A stretch of DNA of 64,000 nucleotides from Isoetes taiwanensis (taxonomy: Eukaryota; Streptophyta; Lycopodiopsida; Isoetales; Isoetaceae). Positions within the stretch are counted from its first letter, which is position 1. Each line of letters opens with the position of its first letter. A model generated the notes under the pieces. It made no database searches and had not been told where the DNA came from. It worked only from the letters and a program-made list of their open reading frames with translations. Location of the stretch: assembly GCA_021234155.1 (NCBI GenBank), contig JAJEKV010000062.1, positions 6,418,432 through 6,482,431 on the forward strand. Reading direction: 5' to 3'. A program made the translations under genes and the position numbers. This document shows positions 1-11,136 of this stretch, one piece after another.

Positions 1-2470
1 TAAGAGTTTTTAATGTCCACCGAGAACCCAATAATGGATTATGGAACTAGTACATGTCGAGGGGCGTATGTCCTGATCGAACTTGGGGACTAGGCCCCAT
101 CATCAAACCAAAATACCAAAAGAAACTTACTAAGAAAAGAGAAGAGAAAACAAATTTAATTGAGAGCTTAATCTTCAAAAAGTAACCTTACCAAGGGTTT
201 TGAGGTAATCGGGTCAAGGATAATCGATAGCCTCCTTTGATACACCGCCAATTTTTTTAGCTCCTCGGCCAACCCTCGCGATAGCTCTTTACGCCAAGGT
301 TAATCGCAAAGGGAGGTTAAGCCTACTCCATGGATGCCAAAATATGCACCTCGTAATGGCTGGTCGATCCCAGCCTGAAGCACCGCATTTTCCATCTCCG
401 CCATAAAGGCCACTGCACTGGATATGCATTGTCCATGAAAAACTTTGTGGTTGTCTCAGATCCGGTGATGGAACACCCTTCAATGCTATGGGTATAGTTT
501 CAAGTGCTCCGTGATCTGGGCCGGGATCTAAACCTACACTCGTGGTAAGCCGCTTGAAGTGCTAGCCTCGGTTTTCGATATTGTTTGAGCTATGTCCTCG
601 TGATATCTACATCCACATAGATAGTGTCTCAACATGCTCACCGTAATGGCTTATGCCTTTGGAGTATGCTTGCATATATCTCGTCACCGACGCACGCATT
701 TATGGTCGATGGGACCTGGGTGGGCTTTGGGGCACTTACTCTATTAGAAGTTCCCCAGAGTCTTCAAACCGTTTTACAGGCATATGCACAGATGGAGAGG
801 TAATGGCTTGAGATAGCCATTTTGGCATATAATGGCTCGAAGCTCGGGGTGGACTGCCCACCGGGCCAGCCACATTATATTTAAACGTCTCTTCTCATTA
901 CCGACGAAGGTCCATCACAGTAATTTCGTCCACCACGCAGCAAGTGACGGCGCAGGTATGTAAATCTTTTTCTTGATGTCGCCTTTTTCCGTGGTTATCA
1001 TCGAACTCTACATGGTGGTCTGGCCTTTTTGAGTTCTACCTTATGCATGCCGTTGATTTTTGGCCTACATGGCTTCAACTGCTGTTGCTACTTGCTAACC
1101 GAGTTTGACGGTTTTGAGATGTTTTGAGTATTTTCTTGACAAGTTTTTGTGATATTTTGATCTCGGCAGCCTATGGCCCTCGCTACTTCTTTGTCCCAAG
1201 GACATGGGTCTAATCTTTCCTGCTGTTTCATTTACCGAGTTTACGCCCTCAGAGAGGTTTCCTTGCATTGCCCTCAATAAAACTCTTGTTGCATGCAAGT
1301 TTTAACTTGCTTTTTCCCTTTGTTTAGCATCGCTAAGGCGTTTGGAGGCCTACTTTCACAATGGTAAGCACACAGATGTAATCTTAGATTATTTACCTTA
1401 ACATCGTTTCTATTTTTCTTCGCGATTCGCGGAGATCATTGTTTTTTTATTTCCGGAATGAAGATCAACGATCTTGTAATTTCTAACTTTGAATGCACGG
1501 AAATTACTTTTTGAAAACTTGGTATTTACCAGTTGAAGTTTTACATAAATTCCTTGTATTGTTACCGCATTTAAGCCGAAAAACTTCTATTGTTTCAAAA
1601 CTTCAAAAAAAAATTAACTTTCAAACCTAAGGAGAAAGACTAGGCCATTATTATGGTTTATAATGGCAATCAAAACACAATGAAACCGACTTACAGACGT
1701 TAGCTAAGAACATGAGAGCTAAGAAGCGATCTACATGGCCTCCTAATCAGATCTTCTTCGCGAAACATGAAACTCCTATGATCGATCTTTGAGATTAACT
1801 GATATCACTCAGCCCGTGACCGCGCCCTTTGTGATGAGCCGACGCGCTAAGCTCGTGACATTCCAAGGCCAAGCTACAAGATCAAATTCTTCTTCCGAGA
1901 AGACGTCGCAGATTGAAGCCCCAATCATATCTTTTGCAAAATTATGGTCCGGGTACGATGTGTTATGTTGATCCGCACCTCCCATTTTTGTGGACGAGCT
2001 GACTCCGCCAAGATGAATCCGACATTCCAAGACCAAACCCCAACCACAGGTCAATGTCTTCAATGCATTGAATCCCCAATCACATCTTTTGAAAATCGGG
2101 CATGATGCGTATATGCTATGCCTAATCCAGAATGCGTATATGCTTGATTTCATGTGTGCCCGATGCTAATATATCCGCCATGGAAACTACGTGAGCGATA
2201 GGGCCCGTGGCGCTTTAAAAGGTGGTGCTTTAGAAGACGTGGATTGTAAAGGAGATTGTAAGGAAAAATAAGAGACTAGTTATGAAAATTAGTTTGATAT
2301 TGAATCCAAATACGACCCATCACGCCTAACTTAAGGGTTAAAATGTCTTTTTTCACGAACAATTTGCTTATTCAAAGGTAGAATACACATAGAACCGTGA
2401 TGTCCAATCTTAGTTAAGTAAGGTAAAAATGCTCTTAATTTCCTTATTGCCTCAAATTGAGTGTCAAATC
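1..2470. other. Intergenic, no gene recognised
   Basis: No reading frame here resembles a protein family I know, and all open frames are short. On the plus strand a TATA-like stretch near 875-883 lies upstream of a cag/gtatgt splice-donor-like site near 955-960, so part of it could be a promoter plus non-coding first exon or an old LTR, but nothing downstream supports this. Confidence 0.5.
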
Positions 2471-2967
2471 GCTGCTGGAAGTTCTTGCCGTGAATCCTCA
2501 AAATTCGCCAGGCGAACTCACGGATACCAGCGTAACTCCGCTGGGACGCAGAACAGGTTCGCGTAAGCAATCGCTATGCAGATTGTTGCCGTTCGCTTTG
2601 GGCTTAAACCCAAAACCCCTAAGGCGTCGCCACGGGGCGATCACAAGCAAGCAGTGGGCGCCGCAGCATTCGCTGCACTTAATCCCCACCGTACTCCGGG
2701 CCGGGCGAACCCTGTGTCGATCCAAGGCATGTGCCGCGGGTGTGTCTCAAGCCAAGGCCAGATGATGCAGGCTTCACGTTCGGGCTGCGCTTAACCCAAA
2801 AGCGCAAGGGCGTAAATTATTTCATCATACTTTCGCTTTGAAAAATCTCCCTACTTCAAGATTCTCCTATTAAAGGACTTGATCCCGCAAAAATTCCCCT
2901 CGATCTTCCCTTTTACTCCCCCTTCTAAGCACTAAATCTTCTGGCTTTGGGTCCAATTTCTTCCAAA

Positions 2968-3273
2968 ATGGTTCCTCCGGCCCTCCTTGCTTCTCCGCCT
3001 CCCCGTGGCATTGAAAGGTAGGAATTCTTTTCCGCTTCGCTTCGGTTTTTTCCTATCCAAATTTGTTTGTTTGAATCCAGTCCTCTTTATGATCAATTGA
3101 TGATTTTTTTCCTCGCTTCTCCCGCAGATTTTGCAAAGTTTGGGCTTAACCGCCCCCGTGATCGCAGCCCGAGCCCAATTTTTGATGCAGGAGGTTCAAA
3201 ACCGCAAAGAAATCGTTGTTCCATGACTTCCCCGCCATGTCCAACCGGGCTAAATGATGCTTCATCATTCTAA
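2968..3273 (+). CDS. Possible two-exon small ORF in a GC-rich island, unrecognised
   Basis: An ATG at 2968 in a favourable context (aaaATGG) opens a 50-nt exon that ends at a good donor (GAAAG/gtagg). The acceptor before 3081 (gaatccag) restores the frame to a TAA ending at 3273, giving 80 codons in total. The product would be proline- and serine-rich at its start, with no motif I recognise. The surrounding 2.5-3.75 kb is richer in GC and CpG than its flanks and contains many short imperfect palindromes, so it may equally be a decayed GC-rich mobile element that is open by chance. No polyadenylation signal or neighbour supports expression. I rate it as a weak candidate only. Confidence 0.15.
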
Positions 3274-3652
3274 TGCCGCGAATTTGATGTGGGTAATCAA
3301 ACCCGCCCGAAAACACGCACCGTGAGAAATATGATGAATATGATGATGAACTTCTTCGCCGGATCATGGGTTTCGCCATGCCCAATTCCTCACGCCGATC
3401 CAGATCAACCATCTCCGATCAAATTTACTCTCCATTTTCAAGGCCGGCTTCCTCGATCCTTGCGTAAAACCTTCAAAATTCATCAAATGTGCCTGGCTTG
3501 ATTGATTCTCCTCGATCTAATACGTAACCCAAACCGGTATTCGGCTTGAAAGGACCCCTAGGGGCAATAAAATGCCCCAAGGCTTGCTACCCAAGACGGG
3601 TTGGTTTAATCCCCGTCTGCCTCGCTGGGCTTAACCCGTGGGTAGTGTTACC

Positions 3653-3682
3653 GCGAACGCCATGTCAACATGGCGAGTTCGC
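3653..3682. repeat. Short perfect-stem palindrome
   Basis: GCGAAC then GCCATG, a 4-nt loop, then CATGGC and GTTCGC form a hairpin with a 2-nt bulge. It sits in the GC-rich block 3540-3740, where CGAACCC/GGGTTCG and GGGCTTAACCC recur in both orientations. This suggests a fold-back element remnant rather than a gene. Confidence 0.5.
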
Positions 3683-3759
3683 TGCTTGATCCTCGGGTTC
3701 GGGCTCGGCACACTTCCGGGTTCGCCGGCGAACCCTACTGCCCCCTAACTCAATTTTCT

Positions 3760-4095
3760 AATGGATAAAAAGCACCGTGCAAAATGGTGCCATCAAAGGA
3801 AGAGTCGAGGGCATTGTGAACTTACACTAGAAAAGAAGCCTAGCAATAGTAAATAATCTGGAGATAATATACCCAAATACGATTTCTCACATATGGCTAA
3901 AAAAGCGGGCGCTTATGATGCATCAATATTTTGGTATGGCCATGAAAAGCAATGCCACAATAAATATCATGAAGATGTTTAAGTCTATGTTCTATGGCAT
4001 TCCAAATCACCCATGAGAGACAACCTAAATGGAAAGCCCTTTGCTTATCCGAGGCCCATATACGTGGTAGAATGCCAAAGGAATATCTAACTATC
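3760..4095. other. Spacer, nothing recognised
   Basis: AT-rich sequence without a convincing reading frame or repeat that I could match elsewhere in the window. Confidence 0.5.
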
Positions 4096-4720
4096 CAAGA
4101 TTTTTTATTTTTTTATTTTGTTTTGAGTGGGGGTGTTGTTGTTGTTGGGGACAAACCTTATTGGATAAGTATCGACCCAACTAAGCACTAACTCCCATCC
4201 ATAAATATTGTATTTAAGTCTCCGCCAAATTATCTCTTTCTTATCATTAGCTACAGATGTGCAACGTAAGCTTTAATAATCTTGTCTTGAGCACATTGAA
4301 GAAGGCCGATAACAAGTGTCCGCTCCTTGAAAAATATACAAGCATCGCCTCGCCAAATAGAACATGAAAGTTTATAGAAGATGAAAAGCCCGCTAATGAA
4401 ACTTAGGCCAAGTAGGGGGTAACTTCGGCTAGTGAGTGAGAGTGAAGCAAGATGCTGGTGATCGTGCATAAGAAGAAATAATATTAGAGAGTTTCAATTC
4501 AACACGATGATCACAAAGAGGACAAAGATTTGAGATTCTTCAACTGCCTTGTGGACCGTAATACACTCGAGCACATCTATGGAAATTTATCGTTGTAATA
4601 CTAACACATCCAAACACTTTCCAATCAGAAGTTGAGAAATCATGTACTAGGACACTCCAAGAGTCTTGATGCCTAAAAGACAAAGTACATCTAATGCAAA
4701 GATGCAAAGTTCATGGCAAA
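4095..4720 (-). mobile_element. LINE 3' end (zinc-binding RT tail), degenerate
   Basis: Read on the minus strand, this segment is a diverged relative of the plus-strand LINE tail at 8726-9412. It shares the stretch around 'AAGTGTTTGGATGTG', a Cys-x2-Cys zinc-knuckle region near 4520, the block encoding IKAYVAHL before the stop near 4251, and the downstream 'gataagaaagagataat' stretch. It ends at the left in an A-rich tail (T-rich on the plus strand, 4099-4122), as expected for a retrotransposed 3' end. Several frameshifts break the zf-RVT (reverse-transcriptase zinc-binding) segment. It is a truncated, non-autonomous remnant; I could not identify a target-site duplication. Confidence 0.6.
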
Positions 4721-5020
4721 GGGCAGAAGGTAATTATACAAAGGCACTTGTGGACTACATGCTACCAAGTACAATGAAAATTTTTGTGCTAGCCAAATTT
4801 GGTTATGAGATATGTAGCCCCCATCCATTTGGCAATCGCAAAGGTTTATGGTGCTAAGAGGAAGTGATGACCGGATTTGGCAATTCCAAAGGCGCCTCTT
4901 CCCTAAGACCCTCCCCTAGAATAAGAGGCAATATTTCCGGCCACTGCCCCTCATATACACATTCTCGCTCATACAAAGGAAATAATATCCGCCAGACACA
5001 TCATTATTGGCTAAGAGGAT
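4720..5020. other. Spacer, nothing recognised
   Basis: No supported feature; short open frames only. Confidence 0.45.
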
Positions 5021-5025
5021 GAATC

Positions 5026-5362
5026 GATATGGTTTGTGGGGTATGGGATAAAGCCTTGAAAGGTTGGGGCCCATTGGATAACGATTTTTTGAAGGATTCG
5101 CCCTTTTGACATGTTGGTTAGCACTAGGGGCTTAGTGCGCAACTTTTGCATATCGAGCCAAGGTTCAATTCCTCGCGTGGCAACATTGATGTGTTCCACA
5201 TGCTTGAGGGCAAGCATCTCGAGGAAGGGAGGAATTGATATGGTTTGTGGGGTATGGGATAAAGTCCGAAAGGTTGGGGCCCATTGGATAACGATTTTTT
5301 GAAGCATCCGCCTTTTGACATGTTGGTTAGCACTGGGGGGCTTAGTGCGTAATGTAATCGAT
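5026..5362 (+). repeat. Tandem duplication (211-bp period) with a tRNA-like B box
   Basis: The block beginning GATATGGTTTGTGGGG at 5026 recurs at 5237 (period 211 bp), including the 'gttggggcccattggataac' stretch and 'acatgttggttagcact'. Between the repeats, GGTTCAATTCC near 5163 is a good match to the RNA polymerase III B box, about 45 bp after a D-arm-like GGTTAGCAC. This suggests a tRNA-related SINE head that was tandemly duplicated. It lacks a foldable acceptor stem, so it is not a tRNA gene. Confidence 0.45.
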
Positions 5363-6180
5363 GCAATAGTTGAGGTTGCGGACACATCTAGAGGGAATAC
5401 TATCCACCACCATGGAGCCTCTTGCAAAGCATGAGAAATACACCCGAGCCCCTCCCACGTGGACAAATGCTATATAAGAATGAGAAGTAGAGGTTGTGAT
5501 CCTCCCTCCTTTTATATGACACGTCTGCTGTATACTCGGAAGAAATTCCCCTCACTGATGACTGCTTCATCGATAGAGCCCTCCGTTTAGCCTGCATTTG
5601 AGATGGTCAAGTGATTGGGTAGAGGGCACGGAGGTGCCATTTCATCCTATGGATCAATTGGGTGACCTAAAATTGCGAAAGCATAATAAAAGCCATTAGC
5701 ACGTAGCAAACAACTATATAAGACTATAATGCGCCACCATGAAGGATGACACCTATCCATCCAAATACACACTGTAAAACATGCCCATGCATCGTAGATG
5801 GGAGGCCTCCCCCCTCCCAAAGCAAGAGGTGCATAACAATATGGACAACATCTATAAAACATCATAACTTGAAGAATAATTGATAATTAACCTAACCTAA
5901 TCACAAATATCTAACTTAATATTAGAGTTCATAGATTACAGTGCATGACCAAGGGGAGTCAGTTTTAGAAGAACCCCCAAAGTGAACATGAAAGGGATGT
6001 TTGGGGGCTTGGACATATATATGCCTAATGACAAAATACAAATTTTTTTTTCGAATTGACATATAAAACTGGGAGAGGGTACATGTGTAATAAAATTCAA
6101 AAATCGTATACAAGGGGGCTTTCTATGAAAAAAGTAGTATATTATCCGATCTATATATGTTCTTATGTTTTCAAGGCTTA
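5363..6180. other. Spacer, nothing recognised
   Basis: Only short, unrelated open frames. The sequence turns AT-rich after about 5870. Confidence 0.45.
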
Positions 6181-6610
6181 TCCAACTGGCCCGATTCGAG
6201 ATCCGACGGCTCACGGGTTTGGGACGATCCCACGCCCGATGGCCCCGAGTTTACATATAATATGTGTACCGTGGTCCTACGGTCCAGATTGATCTGATCC
6301 TGACCGTCGGTCCGAGATCCGACGGCTCACGTGGCTTGGGGACACATCCTACGGTCCACGTGGCTTTGGGAATTATATGTAATAGATCCTACGGATCATA
6401 TTGCTTTTATATGATGAGATCTTGATCGTTGATCAAGTCTAAGATCCTAAGGCTCACGATCAAGTCTAAGATCCTAAGGCTCATATTGAATGCTCGTTCC
6501 TTTTTAAAATTTTTTATGTTATTGGGGGGATTCGAAACCTGGTCCTCAACCCCCCCAACCCCCCACTCTAACCACAAGACCAAGCATTAATTCTATGAAT
6601 AATTTATGTT
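6180..6610 (-). repeat. Dispersed repeat with tRNA-like SINE head, copy 1
   Basis: This segment is repeated at about 6850-7330. Both copies carry many variants of 'gatcc(t/g)acggctcacgtgg' and end in a minus-strand tRNA-like module. Here the module lies at about 6525-6595, with an A-box-like TGGTCTTGTGGTTAG and a B-box-like GGTTTCGAATCC that has an extra T compared with copy 2. Confidence 0.5.
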
Positions 6611-6668
6611 TCAAATATACTTAAGGGTAATGTTTTAATTAAGATAAAATAGACTATAATATTCTAGG

Positions 6669-6735
6669 ATGTTTTGAAAGTTTCAAAATGTTCCAGAAAG
6701 TTCTAAAATGTTTTAGAAATTTCTAGAATGTAAGG
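6669..6735. repeat. Short AGAAnnTTCT-type repeats (partial HSE-like run)
   Basis: Successive TTC/GAA half-sites ('ttttgaaagtttc', 'ttccagaaagttc') repeat with a 10-bp rhythm. It resembles the better-preserved array at 7395-7464 and follows the same upstream dispersed repeat. Confidence 0.45.
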
Positions 6736-6849
6736 GAATCCAGGAGAATTAAAGGGAATATAAGGACATGCTAAAACTGGAACAATGCGCCGTAGGACGT
6801 ATTAATTTTCTTGTTCTTGTTGTATGTATGTTCTTATGTTTGTCGCAGC

Positions 6850-7330
6850 TTTTATCCGACCGGGATCCGCTCGAGATCCCACGGCTCACGTGGCTTTGGG
6901 ACCTATCCTACGCCCCATGGCCCGGGAGTTTATATATAATTCGTGATAGACGCCGCATCCTACGGCCCAAAGTTGATTTGATTACGATCGTTTGGCCCCG
7001 AGATCCTACGACTCACGTTGCTTTGAGACACATCCTATGGTGTACATGACTTTGGGAATTATATGTAATAGATCCTATGGCTCATGTTGCGTGAGATCTC
7101 GACCCTTGATCGAGTCCTTTGAGAATTATATGTAATAGATCCTATGGCTCATGTTGCGTGGGATCTCACCCTTGATCGAGTCCAAGATCGCATTTTACCC
7201 AAGTTGAATGCTCATCCCTTAGTAAAAGGCTTTTAAAATTTTTATGTTGTATGGGGATTCGAACCCCGCCATTGACCCCCAACCCCCATTCTAACCACTA
7301 AACCAAGGATTAATTTCATAAATATTTTTA
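6850..7330 (-). repeat. Dispersed repeat with tRNA-like SINE head, copy 2
   Basis: The second copy of the 6180-6610 repeat. On the minus strand it has an exact A-box match (TGGTTTAGTGG, 7295-7305) and an exact B-box match (GGTTCGAATCC, 7255-7265) with a perfect T-arm (GGGG, 7-nt loop, CCCC). The anticodon region cannot form a stem. This fits a tRNA-derived SINE head and not a functional tRNA. Confidence 0.55.
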
Positions 7331-7394
7331 TGCTTCAAATATACTTAAGGGTAATGTTCCCATTAAGATAAAATAGACTATAACATTCTAGCTA

Positions 7395-7464
7395 GTTCAA
7401 GAAGGTTCTAGAATGTTCTGGAAGGCTCTAGAAAGTTCTAGAATCTTCTAGAAAGTTCTAGAAC
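7395..7464. repeat. Array of 14 contiguous nTTCn/nGAAn pentamers
   Basis: Reading in 5-bp steps from 7395, the sequence alternates TTC-centred and GAA-centred pentamers for 14 steps, with one imperfect unit (near 7425-7429). This is the arrangement bound by heat-shock transcription factors, where three units normally suffice. It may equally be a 10-bp minisatellite that happens to match. More degenerate units continue around 7500-7545 and 7600-7670. Confidence 0.6.
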
Positions 7465-8050
7465 ATAAGAGAATCTAGGGGGATCTAAGAAAATTCTTCC
7501 GTAAAGTTCTAAATTGTTCTAATAAGTTTTAGAATGTTCTAGAATATAGGGGAATCTACGGAATATAAGGAAATCTAGGGAAATACTTTAAAAGTTCTAG
7601 AATATATTGAAAGTCTTAGAATGTTCCACAAAGTCTTAGAATGTTCTAAAAAGTTATAGAATGTAAAGGAATCCAAAAGAATTTAATAGAATGTAAGAAA
7701 ATCTTATAAAATGTAAGAGAATCTAGGAAAATATTTACAAGCCTAAGGGAATCTCTTAAAACAGGGGGATCTAAAGGAATCTTCATAAAATCTAAGGGAA
7801 TCTAAGAAAATGTTGATGAAATCTTAGAGTATCTAAGGGAATCTTTATAGAATCTCTTTGAATCTCATGTAATGTATGGGAACCTAGGGCAATATCATAA
7901 AATCTAAATGAATCTAAGGGGATCTTCATAGAATCTTGGAGAATCTAGGGAAATCTAATAGAATCTAGAGGGAATCTTATAAAATTTAGAGAAATGCTCA
8001 CGAACCCTCTAAGAGAACCTTGGTAGAACCTTAGAGAATCTATCAAGAGA
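7465..8050. repeat. Degenerate 'gaatctaagg' minisatellite
   Basis: Roughly 10-20 bp units based on 'gaatctaggg/aaatctaag' repeat imperfectly over almost 600 bp. No coding frame runs through it. Confidence 0.55.
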
Positions 8051-8202
8051 TTCTTTTACAAGAACTTGCACGTAGGAACATGCTAAAACTCGAACATGCA
8101 CCGTAGGACGATTAAATTTCTTTTGTATATATATATGGGTTCTTTTACCACCTATACACACAGGTTGGGATACCCTTTTTTATGAAACCGGATACCTTAG
8201 GA

Positions 8203-8352
8203 ATATGAGACGCTCACACTTGAGCATATACTATACTTCAACTCAATTTTCAACCTCAATCTTTTTTGGTCAATGTATGTGATTAAAAAAACATCACGTA
8301 TAATGGATATACATAAGGTCATGTTGATACGAGAATATAAGGGGTTATATGA
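8203..8352 (+). repeat. 150-bp direct repeat, left copy
   Basis: Nearly identical to 9735-9890 (shared runs include 'acttcaactcaattttcaac' and 'gtgattaaaaaaacatcacg'). The two copies flank 1.4 kb that contains a later LINE insertion. They could be ends of one older element or a local duplication. Confidence 0.6.
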
Positions 8353-8712
8353 AAATAATCTTTATATAAGGTTGTTAGGAGGAGCATTTTAATGAGAAAT
8401 TGACATATAAAACCAGGAGGGCAGTATATATATATAACAAAATAAAAAAATGGTATGCTATGGGTTTTTTCTTAAAGAAATAGTATGTAAGGATTTTTCT
8501 TAACACCCTATGTATGCAGGAGGCATATCCCTTTTGAAGGAAGTGAATCCCCTGGGTTCATGACCTGAATAGTTTCTTAGGTTCTAGTTAAGCTCTAACA
8601 GAGATACAACATGGTAATCTACCTAGATGATGCACTATAGGTGATCGATCTACTAACATGAATTACCTACTCCTTGGCTGCTAGCTCGTGATACTGGGAT
8701 TTCCACAGTTTC
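8353..8712. other. Spacer between direct repeat and LINE
   Basis: Nothing recognised apart from AT-rich simple sequence. Confidence 0.4.
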
Positions 8713-9425
8713 ATGGATTGTGCCTGATTGTGAGCCTCTTCCTCCATCCCAACACTGGCATCTTCAGGTTCCTCAACCACAGTGGAAAAGTGTTTGGATG
8801 TGGACATGGGATAAATTGCTCCACCCTAAAGTGTCAGCGCTGCGATGGCAAATTCTCCATAGATGTGTTCGAGTGAATGTCTTGGTTCACAAGATGAACC
8901 CTAGAGTCTCATATCGTCGCCCTCTCTGTGGCCAACGTGTTGAAACTATTGAACACTGCTTCTTCTTGTGCGATCATCTACGGCTTGCTTGGGAGTGGTT
9001 GTTCACTCTTTTCAGTGTATCTCTCAATAGCCAGGAGATCCTACTTGCACTTTATCCCCTCGTTTAGCCTAACTTTAGTAAGTGGGCATTTCATCTTGCT
9101 TCTAGTTGGATTTTGTGGTATATCCGGCAAGAGGCGACGCTTGTGTATTTTCCAAGGTGCACACATCTCGACGTGACTTCTCCGTTGTGCTCGCCAGAAG
9201 ATCACTAAAGCTTATCGTTGCTCATCTCTAGTGATGATAAAAAGAGATAATTTGGTGACGTATTTACGGTGTTCTTCTTATGCATAGATCGGGTGTTTTC
9301 GCTTAGTTGGGTCAGCCTATATACTAGGGTTTTATTCCCGTCTGTGCATTGTGTATTGTGAATTTGTTCTTGTCAATAAAAAGAGCCTCAAGGCCCTTCA
9401 AAAAAAAAAAAAATGGATTGTGCCT
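8713..9425 (+). mobile_element. 5'-truncated LINE with 13-bp target-site duplication
   Basis: The 13-mer ATGGATTGTGCCT occurs at 8713-8725 and again at 9413-9425, bracketing the insert. The insert carries the C-terminal zinc-binding segment of a plant LINE reverse transcriptase: W-x-W, the WQILHRC segment, C-x-x-(G)...H-x4-C ending in CDHLRLAW (about 8770-8990). It ends with an AATAAA signal at about 9376 and a 13-15 nt poly-A just before the right duplication. The protein part is disrupted after about 9067. Only the 3' end was copied, the usual outcome of target-primed reverse transcription. The minus-strand segments at 4095-4720 and 36680-36925 are relatives. Confidence 0.85.
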
Positions 9426-9734
9426 CGATGAGTTGAAGGAATCCTTTGCATGATGTCGAGGTGAGGTCAAGTGGCATGACCTACTACCATCAAAGATCAT
9501 ACTCAAATCTAAGCTCCGAGGAGCCAATGGAGTTCGACAAGTGATTGAGGTTTCAAACGAGGTCCAGTCTAGGGCTTAGGCCTATATTAATAGGCTAAAG
9601 GGCTAGAACTAGGATCCCATTGGTCCAATTGGCACAATAGAATGGTTCCACATGGCAAATGTAGGGTTTCACACCTAAGGAGGATACGTTAATTTATAGG
9701 CATCCCCCTCCAAAAAAAAAAAAAAAAAACAAAA
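9426..9734. other. Spacer ending in a poly-A run
   Basis: No coding potential recognised. A near-uninterrupted A run at 9711-9729 sits directly before the right copy of the 150-bp repeat and may mark the end of another retroposed sequence. Confidence 0.45.
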
Positions 9735-9890
9735 TGAGAGGCTCACATTTGAGCATATATTATACTTCAACTCAATTTTCAACCTCAGTCTTTTGGTCAA
9801 TGTATGTGATTAAAAAAACATCACGTATATTAATAATGGATATACATAAGGTCATATTAATACGAGAATATCAAGGGGCTGTATGACCAA
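9735..9890 (+). repeat. 150-bp direct repeat, right copy
   Basis: Partner of 8203-8352, differing by point changes and a few small indels (for example 'tattaataatgg' against 'taatgg'). Confidence 0.6.
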
Positions 9891-9902
9891 CAGTTTGAGA
9901 GA

Positions 9903-11110
9903 ATGGACAAGGGCGAAGGCACAGTAGAAACGCCCGCTTTGGCTGCTGTCGGGAACCGGCCTGGGTTCGACCCATATGTTCACAACGGGCCCTGTGGCCT
10001 CCGATTCATCCCGTCAAGATCGTTTTCAGCTTGACAACAGCCCAACCCGGTTCGGGGCCTATAAATCGCCCCCATTCGATGGGGCTTCTAACAAACTGGA
10101 TCCAAATATTGGGGCTTCTACCCTGCATAAGGTAAATGATCTCCCTAGGAATCCTGGCCCATCGGTAGCTGCCTCTAGTTCACATAGTATAGACCACTCC
10201 CCAAAGGGGGCAAATGGCAACGGAATAGATAAAGTAATAGTAGGGGAAGATCTTGCTTCTAAGGCAAGTGTGAGCTTATTGAGTTGTTCAAAATTGAAAA
10301 CGGCAATGTTTGGGGCAGGGGCAGGAGATAGTGCAAGTGGGTAGAAAAAACTCACTCAATCTAGCAGGTCAGATTCATCCATGGAAGTTTCACGCATGGA
10401 AGAAGTAGAAACTGAAGTAAACGAGAAAGAAATAGAAGCAAATAAAAAATTAGCGAGAGATGAAGCACACAAATTGGTTGATGCTATTGGAAGAGAAACA
10501 TTGAAGGAGTATCACAAAAGGGGGGATTTCATCAAAGCAAAGAGGCTAAAATCACGGTCTCCACAAACCACCATTGCTACAAAAATCGCAACTAAAGAAG
10601 GGCATAGCAATACCGCAAATCTAGACTCCGCTTAGTGGCGGTGCAAGGAGTAATGCAAGGAGGCTTGGAAAAACAATGGCACTATAGCAAGAGTTAACAA
10701 GCCTAGATTCTCCAAGTGGATAAAGAACAATGTACCAAATGTAAACAATGTGAGTTTGAGAGTAGATGCAAAGACTTAAAATAGTAGAAGTAGGTTTTGC
10801 CCAAGATCCGGACAAATTAAATAAAGGCCAACTTGAAAAAATGGAATTGAAAGTGTTGGAAATATGAAAGTCCACAAAGGAGTCTAACTTTCCAATAGCA
10901 GAGATAGATCATGGTATGCACGTAAAAGTGGTGGAGAACTTGGTATCACAATCTGTTATAGGATTCTTTACAAGAGGGTTCCTGGACTTTCGAAAATATT
11001 CCATAGTGAAGATGCAGTAGATAAGATGGTGGCTCGCGCAGCGGACACTTTTATGGGGGAATACATCTTATATCAATACTTTTCTCCTGGCATCTCCCTC
11101 CATCAAATGT
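9903..11110 (+). pseudogene. LINE ORF1-like (gag-like) remnant
   Basis: An ATG at 9903 opens a proline- and serine-rich frame that breaks by frameshift near 9975 and continues in another frame to 10344. A lysine/glutamate-rich helical stretch follows (10381-10635, ending SRSPQTT...). After more breaks, a segment around 10900-11100 reads like the DUF4283-type N-terminal domain of plant LINE ORF1 proteins (a valine-rich strand, then 'QSVIGFF', then 'FMGEYILYQYF'). The match rests on pattern similarity only. The frame is lost where Replitron-like sequence starts at about 11130. No knuckle or endonuclease domain is present. Confidence 0.4.
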
Positions 11111-11136
11111 CAACAATCAAAATCCCATGTGGGTGC

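Noticed and set aside
7245-7320. tRNA gene on the minus strand
   Set aside because: A and B boxes and T-arm are good, but there is no anticodon stem or acceptor stem; more likely a SINE head.
9976-10344. Functional gene
   Set aside because: The frame starts inside a broken LINE ORF1-like region and stops before any domain is complete.
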